A stretch of 64,000 nt of DNA from Paucibacter sediminis (GCF_030254645.1 NZ_CP116346.1:2545973-2609972), one strand, 5' to 3'; positions 7,531-16,429 are shown, counted from the first letter of the stretch. The notes: generated by a model not told the origin, from the letters alone. Program-made: numbers and translations.

Positions 7531-7837
7531 GGCGGTTGTGTGATGCCTAACTATGTTGCAGGTGGATCGTTAGCGATTCTTGCCTAACATTTGAACATGC
7601 GTCCCTACCGCCTCGCCACCAGCGCTGAGCGCCACGCTCGCGCGGAACGGCGGCTTGGCCGCACAGGGGACGATGGGTTTGAGCACCCGCAGCTTGTTCG
7701 AGAGGATCACTGGCAGCCTTTCGACTGGACCTTCGCTTGTGGCGGTATCTCCTGGTCCTTGCATTTCGAGCCCAATCCCAGAGACCTGAGGCAGTGGCGC
7801 GTGTTCAGGGACGGTCAGCCTTGGATGTGCGCCGGGC
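7531..7837. other. 307-bp stretch with two GTTAGGC cores and a possible gene remnant
   Basis: On the minus strand GTTAGGC occurs at 7588-7582 and again at 7551-7545, 37 bp apart. The 20 bp ending in the second core differ from the corresponding end of the attI-like site at 47.88 kb at about four positions, so this may be an attI- or attC-derived boundary of the cassette block. On the plus strand a protein-like reading begins at 7597 (see next entry). Confidence 0.5.
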
Positions 7838-7860
7838 TCAGGCTTGCCCCCGCATCCACC
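7597..7860 (+). pseudogene. Possible gene fragment, hypothetical
   Basis: From the ATG at 7597 the plus frame reads MRPYRLATSAERHARAERRL and later has FDWTFACGGISWSLHF and QWRVFRDGQPWMCAG, which look like real beta-rich protein. The frame continues open only as antisense through the hydroxypyruvate isomerase gene, where it becomes Pro/Arg/Ala-rich shadow. The simplest reading is a gene truncated at its 3' side by the junction with the core gene, at about 7850. Family not recognised; the end is approximate. Confidence 0.35.
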
Positions 7861-8635
7861 CCAGCCCCGCCGTCGTGCCGCCCGCCACCGCGCCGCGCCT
7901 TGGCCGGTATTCGCAACCCACCCAACCCTGCCAGCCCAGCTGGTCGATCAGCTCGAACAGCCAGGGGTAATTCAGCTCGCCCTGGTCGGGCTCGTGGCGG
8001 TCCGGCACGCCGGCGATCTGCAGATGGCCGACCTGGCCGCCGGGCAGATAACGCCGCAGCTTGGTGGCCAGGTCGCCCTCGACGATCTGGCAGTGGTAAA
8101 GGTCCATCTGCACCTGCAGCGCGGGCTCGGCCAGCGTGTTCACGATCCGATGCGCCTCGTCCTGCCGGTTCAGGAAGTAGCCGGGCATGTCGCGCGGGTT
8201 GATGGGCTCGATCAGGATGCGGCGGCCGGCGGCCGCGGCCTGCTCGGCGGCCCAGGCGAGATTGGCCTCGTAGGTGGCTTGCAGCCGCGCGCGCTCCACG
8301 CCCGCGGGCGCCAGCCCGGCCATCACATGGATGCGCGGGCAGGCCAGCGCCTCGGCGTAGGCGAGCGCCTGGGCGATGCCGGCACGGAACTCGGCGCCGC
8401 GCCCGGGCAGGCAGGCCAGGCCGCGCTCGCCGGCGGCCCAGTCGCCCGGCGGCGCATTGAAGAGCACCTGCTCCAGGCCGGCGTCGCCCAGCCGCGCGGC
8501 CAGCTCGTCGGCCGGATGTTCGTAGGGGAAGAGAAACTCCACGCCCTTGAAACCGTCGCGGGCGGCGGCGGCAAAGCGGTCGAGGAACTCATGCTCGGGG
8601 TAGAGCATGCTGAGGTTGGCGGCGAATTTTGGCAT
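7838..8635 (-). CDS. hyi: Hydroxypyruvate isomerase family protein
   Basis: 265 residues, the normal length for Hyi/OtnI (AP endonuclease family 2 TIM barrel). It starts [17 protein letters not shown]; catalytic Glu regions are [16 protein letters not shown] and GCEYRPRRG, followed by the family's AGLGWM ending. The enzyme interconverts hydroxypyruvate and tartronate semialdehyde; the related OtnI acts on 2-oxo-tetronate, so either substrate is possible. The gene is 3 bp after the flavoprotein gene on the same strand. The likely C4/C3 acid role would fit the TtuC-type dehydrogenase at 21.7 kb. Confidence 0.85.
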   Translation of the reverse strand: MPKFAANLSMLYPEHEFLDRFAAAARDGFKGVEFLFPYEHPADELAARLGDAGLEQVLFNAPPGDWAAGERGLACLPGRGAEFRAGIAQALAYAEALACPRIHVMAGLAPAGVERARLQATYEANLAWAAEQAAAAGRRILIEPINPRDMPGYFLNRQDEAHRIVNTLAEPALQVQMDLYHCQIVEGDLATKLRRYLPGGQVGHLQIAGVPDRHEPDQGELNYPWLFELIDQLGWQGWVGCEYRPRRGAVAGGTTAGLGWMRGQA

Positions 8636-8638
8636 CGA

Positions 8639-10591
8639 TCAGCGGGGCAGTTTCAGTTGTCGGGCCGAGGGCCCGGGTTCGCGCCAGAAGCGCGGCAGGT
8701 GCGCCTGCGGCAGCAACTCGGCCACGGCGCGTGTGGCCTGGTCGATCGCGCCCTGCGCATAGGCGTAGGCGCCGGCATCGCTGTTGGCGATCGCGATGCG
8801 GCCCCAGCCGCGCCGCGCGCTGTGCATGGGCAGGGGGCCGGCGGGCCAAAAGCTGTCCCAGGGCCGCATGTACTCGTAGGCATAGCCATGCGCCCAGCGG
8901 TTCAGGGTGATGGCCTCGATGTCGGCGGCGGCGTCGAAGCCGAAGGGGCCCAGCGCGCCTTGCAGGATGCTGCGGATCTCGCGTTCCAACTCGGCGAAGC
9001 CCAGGCCCAGCAGCTTGCGCCGGCCGGCCGCGGCCTGCACGCGCTCAGGCGCGCCGGCCGGGCCGTCCAGCACCACGCTGCTGAGGTGCAGCAGGATGGG
9101 ATCGTCCGGCGAGTCGGGGAAGCGGTAGCGGCCGATGCTGACCGGGAAGTCGATGCGCAGGCTGTCGAACAGATGGCCGGGCAGGCCGAGGCCGGCGATG
9201 CCGGCGCGCTGGAAGGGCCGCCAATGGCTCAAGAGCACATTGCCGTAGATCAGCGGCACCCTGACCTGGTCGTTCAGCGCCTCGCGCTGCGCCGCCGGCA
9301 GCTCGGGGCAGAGCTGGGGAATGACGCGGTGGAAACAGGCCAGCACGACCTGGCCGGCGCGCAGCCGGCGCAGGCCGCCATCGGCGCCGCGGTAGCCGAT
9401 GTCCACCGCCATGCCGCCGGCGGCGTGCTGCACGCGCAGCACCGGGCTGTTGAGGCGGATGCGCAGTGGCGCATCCGGGCGGTCGAGCTGGGCGTCGTCG
9501 CGCTCGGCCAGCACCAGCGACTCCATGCCGCTGCCGGGCAGGGCGGCCGGGATCAGGCTGCGCAGCAGCGCGCGCACCAGGCCCGCATTGCCATCGGGGA
9601 AGTGGTAGATGTAGTCGTCCCGCCCACCCTTGGCCTGGCGGCCGCTGGGGCTCATCAGCGCGTCCACCGCCTCGCCCAGCGCCAATCCGGCGAAACCGGG
9701 CAGGCCCAGGGCATAGGCGTCGAGCGCGCTGCAGGCGTCGCTGCCCACGCCGATGTAGCCGCTGGTGCGGTTGCGGTAGAGCAGGGTCAGCTGCGGGTGC
9801 AGGCCCAAAACCTCGGTGAGGAAGCGGTCGTAGCTGAGGCCGGCCAGGCGGGCGCGCTTCTGGGCGCGCGTGAGTTGCGGCCAGGGGTCATGTCTTGCCT
9901 GCAGCAGCTGCAGCAGGTCGCGCTGCGCCGCGGGCAGCAGCGGCGTGCGCGCCACCCAGTCGGCCGCCGGCTCGCCCGGGGCGTGGCGCACCAGCCGGCC
10001 CTCGCCCCACAGCTGGGGCGCATACCAGGCGGCGCTTTGCGTGAGGCCGTGGCGGGCCTGCCAGCCGCTGTCGTAATAGTCCTTGAACTGTTCCAGCTCG
10101 ATGCCCACCGAGCGCACCAGCGCATGCGCGGCGGGCGACCAGAGGCCGGGCGAGTCCAGCGACTCGGAGCCGCCATAGCCGATCAGGCGCCGGCCGTTGC
10201 GGGCGGTGAATTCATTGCGCAGCGCGTGGCCGCCCAGCTCGGGTGCGGCGTCGAGGATCAGCATGGACACCGGCCGCCCGGCATGCTGACGGTACATCTG
10301 CGCGGCCGCCAGGCCGCTGATGCCGGCGCCCACCACCACCAGATCGAAGCGCTCGCCGTCGTCGGAAAACTCGGACCAAGCGGGCAGCGGCGCACCATCG
10401 CGGCGCGCGTGCAGGGGCGCGGCGGCGGCGAGCGACTGGCCGCCGAAATCACCTGCCGCGCCCGCCCCCTCCTGCGCCTGCGCATGCGGGCAGGCTGGGG
10501 CCGCCAGGCCGCCCGCGGCCACGGCGATGCCGTTGATGAAGTCGCGCCGTGTGATGGCGCGGTCCATGCCCAGTTGCTGGTCGCTTGGCAT
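8639..10591 (-). CDS. Tat-exported FAD-dependent oxidoreductase, spermidine dehydrogenase-like
   Basis: 650 residues from the ATG at 10591. The N terminus has a twin-arginine signal ITRRDFINGIAVAAGGLAAP. The FAD Rossmann motif VVVGAGISGLAAAQMYRQ lies near residue 80, followed by ELGGHALRNEF and RRLIGYGGSES, an arrangement I associate with SpdH-type spermidine dehydrogenases and related periplasmic flavin amine oxidases. It probably oxidises an amine or similar substrate in the periplasm and feeds electrons to the respiratory chain; the substrate is not determined. It begins 15 bp after the ABC transporter stop and is followed at 3 bp by hyi. Confidence 0.8.
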   Translation of the reverse strand: MPSDQQLGMDRAITRRDFINGIAVAAGGLAAPACPHAQAQEGAGAAGDFGGQSLAAAAPLHARRDGAPLPAWSEFSDDGERFDLVVVGAGISGLAAAQMYRQHAGRPVSMLILDAAPELGGHALRNEFTARNGRRLIGYGGSESLDSPGLWSPAAHALVRSVGIELEQFKDYYDSGWQARHGLTQSAAWYAPQLWGEGRLVRHAPGEPAADWVARTPLLPAAQRDLLQLLQARHDPWPQLTRAQKRARLAGLSYDRFLTEVLGLHPQLTLLYRNRTSGYIGVGSDACSALDAYALGLPGFAGLALGEAVDALMSPSGRQAKGGRDDYIYHFPDGNAGLVRALLRSLIPAALPGSGMESLVLAERDDAQLDRPDAPLRIRLNSPVLRVQHAAGGMAVDIGYRGADGGLRRLRAGQVVLACFHRVIPQLCPELPAAQREALNDQVRVPLIYGNVLLSHWRPFQRAGIAGLGLPGHLFDSLRIDFPVSIGRYRFPDSPDDPILLHLSSVVLDGPAGAPERVQAAAGRRKLLGLGFAELEREIRSILQGALGPFGFDAAADIEAITLNRWAHGYAYEYMRPWDSFWPAGPLPMHSARRGWGRIAIANSDAGAYAYAQGAIDQATRAVAELLPQAHLPRFWREPGPSARQLKLPR

Positions 10592-10605
10592 GTGGGCGCG
10601 CCCCT

Positions 10606-12318
10606 TCACAAGCTGGGCCAGCGGTAGCCGGCCGCCGGCCGCAGCTGCCAGGCCCCCTGGCCCTGCAGCTCCAGCACCTGCTGGTGGTATTGCAGCAGCG
10701 CGGCGTGGTGGCTGACGCTGATGGCGGTGATGGACAGGCCCTGCAGCTGGGCGTAGAGGCGCGCCTCGTTGTCGGCGTCGAGCGCGCTGGTGGCTTCGTC
10801 CAGCAGCAGGTAGCGCGGCTTGGCGAGCAGGGCGCGCGCAAAGGCCAGGCGCTGCTGCTCGCCCACCGAGAGCAGCTTGGCCCAGTCCTGCACCGCGTCC
10901 AGGCCGCCGAAGCGCTGCGCCAGGTCGCCCAGGTTGACGCGCTCCAGCCATTGCTGCAGCTCGGCGTCCGAGGTGTCCTGGCTGAGCTGGGGGTAGAGCA
11001 GCTGCGAGCGCAGATCGCCCAGCGGCAGATAGGGATGCTGGGGCAGGAACAGCATGTCGTGGCCGGCCGGGCGCCGCACCAGGCCCGAGCCGCTGGTCCA
11101 GAGCCCGGCGATGGCGCGCAGCAGCGAGCTCTTGCCGGCCCCGCTGGCGCCCACGATCAGCAGGCCCGCGCCCGGCGCCACGCCGAGGCTGAGATCGCGC
11201 AGCAGCAGATGCTCGTGCCCCGGCGTGTAGAGGTTGAGCTGCTGCAGCTCCAGCGTGAAGCCGTCCTGGCGGCGGATCTGCTGCGCGTCGTCCGCGTCCG
11301 GCGCCGCGAGCGCCTTGGCAAAGCCATGCAGGCGGTCGATGCCGGCGGAGAAGCGGCTCAGGCTCTCGAAATGCTCCACCACCACGGTGAGCGCGCTGAG
11401 GATGGCGGCAAAGGCGCCGGCGGCCTGGATGGCGCGGCCCACCTCCAGCTCGCCCTCGAGCACCTGCTGCGCCACGATCACGCTGGGCAGCACGGTGGTG
11501 AGAAAGCTGTGCGCATACTGGAACAGATTGAGCTTGAACTGCCAGCGCAGCACCTGCTGGTAGTTGGCATAGATGGCGGCGAAGACGCGCTGCAGCGTCG
11601 ACATCTCGCGCGCCTCGCCGCGGTGGAAGGCGATCGGCTCGGCATGCTCGCGCACCCGCACCAGGTTGAAGCGGAAGTCGGCCTCGCGCTGCAGCTGGCG
11701 GAAGTTCAGCCCGATCAGCTGGCGGCCGAACACGCCGGCGGTGAACAGGGTGCTGAACACCGCATAGCCCAGCAGAAAGTAGACCAGGGTGCGCGAGATC
11801 GACCACAGCACGCCGGCAAAGGCACTCAGCTGCAGCACCGCGCCGAGCAGGATCATCGAGAAGTAGAGCGACTGCTGGGTGAAGGCATTGATGTCCTCGG
11901 CAATGCGCTGGTCCGGGTTGTCGATGCCGGTGATGGTGTTGAGGCGGTAGTAGGCGCGCCGGCCGAAGTAGCGCTGCAGAAAGTCCTCGGTGAGCCAGCG
12001 CCGCCAGCGCAGGCCCAGGGTGTCGCGCACGAAGTAGTAGAGGCCGTAGATCGGCACGGCGGCCGAGAGCAGGGCTAGGCAGCGCCAGATCGAGGCCCAG
12101 AAGCGCTCGGCGTCGCGCGCCGCCAGCGCCGAGGTGAACTCGCCGGTCTCGTGGTTGAAGAGCACGTTGAAACCGGTCTGGCCCAGCAGCAGCACGATCA
12201 GCAGGGCCAGCATGCCGCGCGCGCGCCAGCGCTCGTCGGAACGCCAGTAGGGGGCTGCCATGGCCAGGAAGCGGCGCCATAGCCGGGTGTTGAAGCCGGG
12301 TTGCTCAATGCCATTCAT
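10606..12318 (-). CDS. ABC transporter, fused permease/ATPase, SbmA/BacA-YddA type
   Basis: 570 residues. The N-terminal 330 form an ABC_membrane_2 permease with about six helices and the feature NPDQRIAEDINAF, typical of YddA/SbmA/ABCD transporters. The C-terminal ATPase has Walker A GASGAGKSSL, a non-canonical signature LSVGEQQRLAFARALL and Walker B YLLLDEATSALD. One chain would homodimerise in the inner membrane. Related proteins move peptides, cobalamin or fatty acyl compounds. Operon position before the flavoprotein and hyi suggests coordinated use of an imported substrate; that is inference. Confidence 0.88.
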   Translation of the reverse strand: MNGIEQPGFNTRLWRRFLAMAAPYWRSDERWRARGMLALLIVLLLGQTGFNVLFNHETGEFTSALAARDAERFWASIWRCLALLSAAVPIYGLYYFVRDTLGLRWRRWLTEDFLQRYFGRRAYYRLNTITGIDNPDQRIAEDINAFTQQSLYFSMILLGAVLQLSAFAGVLWSISRTLVYFLLGYAVFSTLFTAGVFGRQLIGLNFRQLQREADFRFNLVRVREHAEPIAFHRGEAREMSTLQRVFAAIYANYQQVLRWQFKLNLFQYAHSFLTTVLPSVIVAQQVLEGELEVGRAIQAAGAFAAILSALTVVVEHFESLSRFSAGIDRLHGFAKALAAPDADDAQQIRRQDGFTLELQQLNLYTPGHEHLLLRDLSLGVAPGAGLLIVGASGAGKSSLLRAIAGLWTSGSGLVRRPAGHDMLFLPQHPYLPLGDLRSQLLYPQLSQDTSDAELQQWLERVNLGDLAQRFGGLDAVQDWAKLLSVGEQQRLAFARALLAKPRYLLLDEATSALDADNEARLYAQLQGLSITAISVSHHAALLQYHQQVLELQGQGAWQLRPAAGYRWPSL

Positions 12319-12410
12319 TCCGCTTATCTTGCCTTGTTCGTGCTGCGGCTACGATGCGCGGCTGCCCGCATGGCTGAAATCTTTCTTCCTTTCTTCCTAC
12401 TCTTCGCATC

Positions 12411-13541
12411 GTGGACGTTCGAACCCTGTTCCTGGCCCAGACCCTCGCCCTGGTGACGAGTGCGGCCATGCTGTGGGCGGCACGCGCACAAGCGGACGAG
12501 CGCAATGGCCTGCGCACCTGGATGCTGGCGATCAGCTGCCAGGGGCTGGCCTATCTGCTGCTGGCCAATGCGGGCCGCCTGCCGGCGCTGCTCTCGGGCG
12601 GCCTGGGCAATGCGCTGGGCAGCCTGAGCGTGGCGGGCTTCTATATCGCGATCCGCCAGTTCCTCGGCCTGCCCTACAGCCGCGCCTGGCTGGCGGCGAT
12701 GTGCCTGGCCGTCACCTTGATCGGCTTCATCGCCGGCGCCAACTACGTCGGCGCCACCATCTTCAACGGCTTTGTCTACGGCCTGGTGGAGCTGATGAAT
12801 GCGCGCGTGCTGTGGCGCGCCGGCCGGCCGGGCCTGGGGCGCATGCAAAGGCTGGTGGCCTTGTTCTATCTGCTGATGGGCCTGGTGCTGCCGCTGCGTG
12901 CCGCCGGCCTGCTGCTGGCCGGGGCGCAGCTGCATTACCTGGACCTGCCGCCGGCCTGGCAGGAGCCGATCTACATCTTCGGCTTCGTCTACATCATCGT
13001 CACCAATCTGGGCTTTCTGCAGCTGTGCAAGATGCGGGCCGAGGCCGAGGTGCGCGAGCAGGCGCTCACCGACGGGCTCACGGGCCTGGGCAACCGGCGC
13101 GCGCTGGACGAGGCGATGGCGCGCATGCTGGCGCGCGCGCAACGCCAGGAGCAGCCGAGCTTCGCGGTGATGATGGCCGACCTCGACCACTTCAAGTCCA
13201 TCAACGATCGCTTCGGCCACCGCGAGGGCGACCTCGCGCTGGCCGCCTTTGCCGCGCGGCTGAAGAGCGGGCTGCGCGCCCAGGACCAGGCCTTCCGCTA
13301 TGGCGGTGAAGAGTTCTCGGTGCTGCTGCCCGATAGCGATGCGGCCGGCGTGCTGCGCCTGGCGGAGCGCCTGCGCACCCTGGTGGCGCGCCCCGGCTCG
13401 GCCAGCGAGCCGGCCATCTCGGCCAGCTTCGGCATCGCGCTGTGGCAGGCCGGCGACAGCGCGGACAGCCTGTTCGGCCGCGCCGACCGGGCGCTCTACC
13501 GCGCCAAGCAGGCGGGACGCGACCGCGTCGAACTGGGGTGA
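12411..13541 (+). CDS. Membrane-bound diguanylate cyclase (GGDEF)
   Basis: 376 residues. The first 205 hold about six transmembrane helices. The GGDEF domain starts at TDGLTGLGNRRALDE near residue 218; the active site is GGEEF at residues 298-302, and an inhibitory I-site RAQD sits at 289-292, five residues upstream as required. It therefore should make c-di-GMP from two GTP with product feedback. No EAL domain. A c-di-GMP-I riboswitch is present 22 kb away, so the second messenger is used in this cell. It is divergent from the ABC transporter operon. Confidence 0.93.
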   Translation: MDVRTLFLAQTLALVTSAAMLWAARAQADERNGLRTWMLAISCQGLAYLLLANAGRLPALLSGGLGNALGSLSVAGFYIAIRQFLGLPYSRAWLAAMCLAVTLIGFIAGANYVGATIFNGFVYGLVELMNARVLWRAGRPGLGRMQRLVALFYLLMGLVLPLRAAGLLLAGAQLHYLDLPPAWQEPIYIFGFVYIIVTNLGFLQLCKMRAEAEVREQALTDGLTGLGNRRALDEAMARMLARAQRQEQPSFAVMMADLDHFKSINDRFGHREGDLALAAFAARLKSGLRAQDQAFRYGGEEFSVLLPDSDAAGVLRLAERLRTLVARPGSASEPAISASFGIALWQAGDSADSLFGRADRALYRAKQAGRDRVELG

Positions 13542-13545
13542 ACCC

Positions 13546-13764
13546 TCAGTAGTGCGGCGGCAATTCGTCGCGTAGGCTGCGGAACGGTGTCGAGCCCGGC
13601 TCGGGTGCCTGTTGACGCAGGTGCATCAGCTCACGCAGCAGCAGGTCGATCTGTTGTTGCTGGCGCACGATCACCGCGTTGAGTTGCTCCACCGCGTCTT
13701 CGGTGTAGCTGGCCTTGATTTCAAGCTCGGTGAGCCGGGCATCGATCTGCTGCTGAATGTCCAT
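13546..13764 (-). CDS. slyX: SlyX family protein
   Basis: 72 residues, the normal SlyX size. It is a short coiled coil (RLTELEIKASYTEDAVEQLN, then VIVRQQQQIDLLLREL) ending in the characteristic PPHY. Function is not established; it is named for proximity to slyD in E. coli. Convergent with the diguanylate cyclase gene, 4 bp apart, and divergent from rquA. Confidence 0.88.
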   Translation of the reverse strand: MDIQQQIDARLTELEIKASYTEDAVEQLNAVIVRQQQQIDLLLRELMHLRQQAPEPGSTPFRSLRDELPPHY

Positions 13765-13821
13765 GCCCGTATTGGACGCCAGATTTGTCCGCCCGGTCCG
13801 GCTGTGGCTTTCACGGCCGGG

Positions 13822-13835
13822 CTGATCTAGATCAA
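13822..13835. promoter_or_regulatory. FNR/ANR-type box upstream of rquA
   Basis: CTGAT-CTAG-ATCAA matches the FNR consensus TTGAT-N4-ATCAA at 9 of 10 positions. Its centre (13828.5) is 77 bp before the rquA ATG. A weak -10 (TAGGCT, 13858-13863) would set transcription start at about 13870, placing the box at -41.5, the canonical class II activator position. This indicates oxygen-responsive activation of the rquA-frd operon; the start site is inferred. Confidence 0.7.
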
Positions 13836-13905
13836 GTGCGCCGCCCAGTCAGCGACCTAGGCTGGCAGCGCCGACATCGGAAACAAGAGAACAAGGAATC
13901 GCCGC

Positions 13906-14640
13906 ATGACGCCGCCCACCCCCCGCGCTGCCGATCTGACCCTCGAGGCCTTCAGCCCGCCGCCAGCGCCGATGGTGCCGCGCTACCTGGAACAGGTGTA
14001 TTGGTGGGCTTATGTGCATCCCAAGGCGGTACAGACCTTCGAGCGCGAGTGGCTGGTGAATGCCATCCTCTTTGGCAATTACGCCCGCCTGCGCGACCTG
14101 GCCCTGGCCGAGCTGGGCAGCCCGGCGATCCACGGCCGCAATCTGCAGGTGGCCTGCGTCTATGGCAACCTGACCCCGCGCCTGAGGCAAAACCTGGCCC
14201 CCGATGCCAGCCTGGACGTGCTGGACATCCTGCCGGTGCAGCTCAACAACCTGGCACAGAAGCTGCCGGCCGACGAGCGCATCAAGCTGATACAGGGCGA
14301 CTCCTCGTCCCTGGCCGCGGCCGATGCCAGCTACGACCAGGTGCTGATGTTCTTCCTGCTGCACGAGCAGCCCGAGGCCGTGCGCCGCGGCACCCTGGCC
14401 GAGGCGCTGCGCGTGCTCAAGCCGGGCGGCAAGCTGGTGATCGTGGACTACCACCAGCCGGTGCGCTGGCATCCGCTGCGTCCGCTCATGCGCCAGGTGT
14501 TCCGCAAGCTCGAGCCCTTCGCGATGGACTTGTGGAACCACCCGCTGCGGGAATTTCTGCCGTCCGGCGTGCAGTTTGCATCGACCGATCATCAAACCTA
14601 CTTTGGCGGCCTGTACCAGAAACTGGTGCTGACACGCTGA
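13906..14640 (+). CDS. rquA: Rhodoquinone biosynthesis methyltransferase-like protein RquA
   Basis: 244 residues. Distinctive RquA features are VYWWAYVHPKAVQTFEREWL (residues 31-50), ILFGNYARLRDL, an atypical SAM motif I QVACVYGNLT (81-90) lacking the usual acidic/GxG pattern, then FFLLHEQPE, LKPGGKLVIVDYHQP and FGGLYQKLV at the C terminus. RquA converts ubiquinone to rhodoquinone by amination of the ring, giving a low-potential quinone able to reduce fumarate. The next gene starts 7 bp downstream and encodes the fumarate reductase flavoprotein, which makes the assignment very coherent. An FNR-type box lies upstream. Confidence 0.93.
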   Translation: MTPPTPRAADLTLEAFSPPPAPMVPRYLEQVYWWAYVHPKAVQTFEREWLVNAILFGNYARLRDLALAELGSPAIHGRNLQVACVYGNLTPRLRQNLAPDASLDVLDILPVQLNNLAQKLPADERIKLIQGDSSSLAAADASYDQVLMFFLLHEQPEAVRRGTLAEALRVLKPGGKLVIVDYHQPVRWHPLRPLMRQVFRKLEPFAMDLWNHPLREFLPSGVQFASTDHQTYFGGLYQKLVLTR

Positions 14641-14647
14641 CACCATC

Positions 14648-16429
14648 ATGGACAGCTACAAGACGGATGTGCTCATCATCGGTGCCGGTGGCGCCGGGCT
14701 GAGAGCGGCGATCGCGGTGGCCCAGGCCGACCCGAGCGCCCGGGTGGCGCTGCTTTCCAAGGTCTACCCGATGCGCAGCCACACGGTGGCGGCGGAGGGC
14801 GGAGCCGCTGCGGTGACGCAGGCGCATGACAGCCTGGAAGCCCATTTCCACGACACCGTGGCCGGCGGCGACTGGTTGTGCGAGCAGGACGTGGTGGAGT
14901 ACTTCGTCGGCCAGGCCCATGAAGAGCTGGTGCAGATGGAGCATTGGGGCTGCCCCTGGAGCCGCCGGCCCGACGGCCATGTGAACGTGCGCGCCTTTGG
15001 CGGCATGAAGATCGAGCGCACCTGGTTCGCCGCCGACAAGACCGGCTTCCACATGCTGCACACGCTGTTCCAGACCTCGATCCAGTTCCCGCAGATCGAG
15101 CGCCTGGACGAGCATTTCTGCGTGGACCTGATCGTGCACGACGGCCGCGTGCAGGGGGCGGTGGCGATCGAGATCGCCAGCGGCGAGTTCAAGCTCATCC
15201 AGGCCAAGGCGGTGATCATCGCCACCGGCGGCGCCGGCCGGGTGTTCCGCGAGAACACCAACGGCGGCATCGTCACCGGCGACGGCATGGCCCTGGCCTA
15301 CCGCCATGGCGTGCCGCTGCGCGACATGGAGTTCGTGCAATACCACCCCACCTGCATGCCCGGCACCGGCCTGCTCTTCACCGAGGCCTGCCGCGGCGAG
15401 GGCGGCTTCCTGCTCAACAAGGACGGCTACCGCTACCTGCAGGACTACGGCCTCGGCCCCGCCACCCCCGAGCCGCGCAACAAGGCCATGGAGCTGGGCC
15501 CGCGCGACCGCCTGAGCCAGGCCTACTGGCACGAGAAGCAGAAGGGTCGCACCGTGCAGGGCCCGCATGGCCATGTGGTGCACCTGGACCTGCGCCATCT
15601 GGGCGAGAAGAAGCTGCGCGAGCGCCTGCCGCAGATCTACGAGCTGGCCGTCGAATACCTGGGCGTGGACCCGGCCAAGGAACCGATCCCGGTGCTGCCG
15701 GCGGTGCACTACACCATGGGCGGCATCATGGCCGACGGCAAGACCGCGGCGCCGCTGCCGGGCCTGTACTCGGCCGGCGAATGCTCCAGCGTGGGCATCC
15801 ACGGCGCGAACCGCCTGGGCTCCAACTCGCTCACCGAGCTGCTGGTGTTCGGCAAGCTGGCCGGCACCGAGGCCGCGGCGTTCGCGCGCAAGCATGGGCA
15901 TGGCGATGCCGCGGCGATCGGCGCCCTGGCCGAGGAAGTGCGCGGCCATGCGCTCTCGCTGGTGACGCGGCCCAGCGGCGGGGAACGCATCGCCACCCTG
16001 CGCAAGGAGATGGCGCAATGCATGGAAGACGGCTGCGGCATCTACCGCAGCGCCGACACCATGCGCGCCGCCTGCGCCAAGCTGGCCGAGCTGAAAGCTC
16101 GCTACCAGCACCTGCACCTGGACGACCATTCGCGCGCCTGGAACACCGAGTGGCTGCTGGCCATCGAGCTGGGCTATCTGCTCGACGTGGCTCAGGCGAT
16201 CGCCCACTCGGCCCTGCAGCGCGAGGAATCGCGCGGCTCGCACCAGCGCCTGGACGGCTTCGCCGAGCGCGACGACGCGCGTTTCCTCAAGCACAGCCTG
16301 GCTTACTACGCTGGCGCCGAGGCACCGCGCATCGCCTACGGCGACGTGAAGATCACCAGCTCGCCGCCGGGCACGCGCGCCTATGGCGCGGCGGGCGAGA
16401 AAGCGGATGCGGAGGCGCGCCATGTCTGA
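14648..16429 (+). CDS. frdA: Fumarate reductase flavoprotein subunit
   Basis: 593 residues, the normal FrdA/SdhA length. N-terminal FAD motif DVLIIGAGGAGLRAA; the covalent FAD histidine is His45 in SHTVAAEGG. Active-site regions include HPTCMPGTGLLFTEACRGEGG (given as HPTCMPG and FTEACRGEGG), VHYTMGGI and GANRLGSNSL. It reduces fumarate to succinate on the cytoplasmic face. Together with FrdC and FrdD of E. coli type this marks a quinol:fumarate reductase rather than an ordinary SDH. It is coupled to rquA (7 bp) and overlaps frdB by 8 bp. Confidence 0.95.
   Translation: MDSYKTDVLIIGAGGAGLRAAIAVAQADPSARVALLSKVYPMRSHTVAAEGGAAAVTQAHDSLEAHFHDTVAGGDWLCEQDVVEYFVGQAHEELVQMEHWGCPWSRRPDGHVNVRAFGGMKIERTWFAADKTGFHMLHTLFQTSIQFPQIERLDEHFCVDLIVHDGRVQGAVAIEIASGEFKLIQAKAVIIATGGAGRVFRENTNGGIVTGDGMALAYRHGVPLRDMEFVQYHPTCMPGTGLLFTEACRGEGGFLLNKDGYRYLQDYGLGPATPEPRNKAMELGPRDRLSQAYWHEKQKGRTVQGPHGHVVHLDLRHLGEKKLRERLPQIYELAVEYLGVDPAKEPIPVLPAVHYTMGGIMADGKTAAPLPGLYSAGECSSVGIHGANRLGSNSLTELLVFGKLAGTEAAAFARKHGHGDAAAIGALAEEVRGHALSLVTRPSGGERIATLRKEMAQCMEDGCGIYRSADTMRAACAKLAELKARYQHLHLDDHSRAWNTEWLLAIELGYLLDVAQAIAHSALQREESRGSHQRLDGFAERDDARFLKHSLAYYAGAEAPRIAYGDVKITSSPPGTRAYGAAGEKADAEARHV

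Noticed and set aside
7570-7764. A 64-codon minus-strand frame between the AlbA_2 gene and hyi
   Set aside because: Composition is not convincing and the overlapping plus-strand reading looks more protein-like; no cassette context fits it.
7844-10627. A 927-codon plus-strand open frame (and similar very long frames at 554-2332, 14486-16453, 40181-43081)
   Set aside because: They are antisense to well-supported genes and have Gln/His/Ala/Arg-rich shadow composition produced by high GC; no domain is readable.
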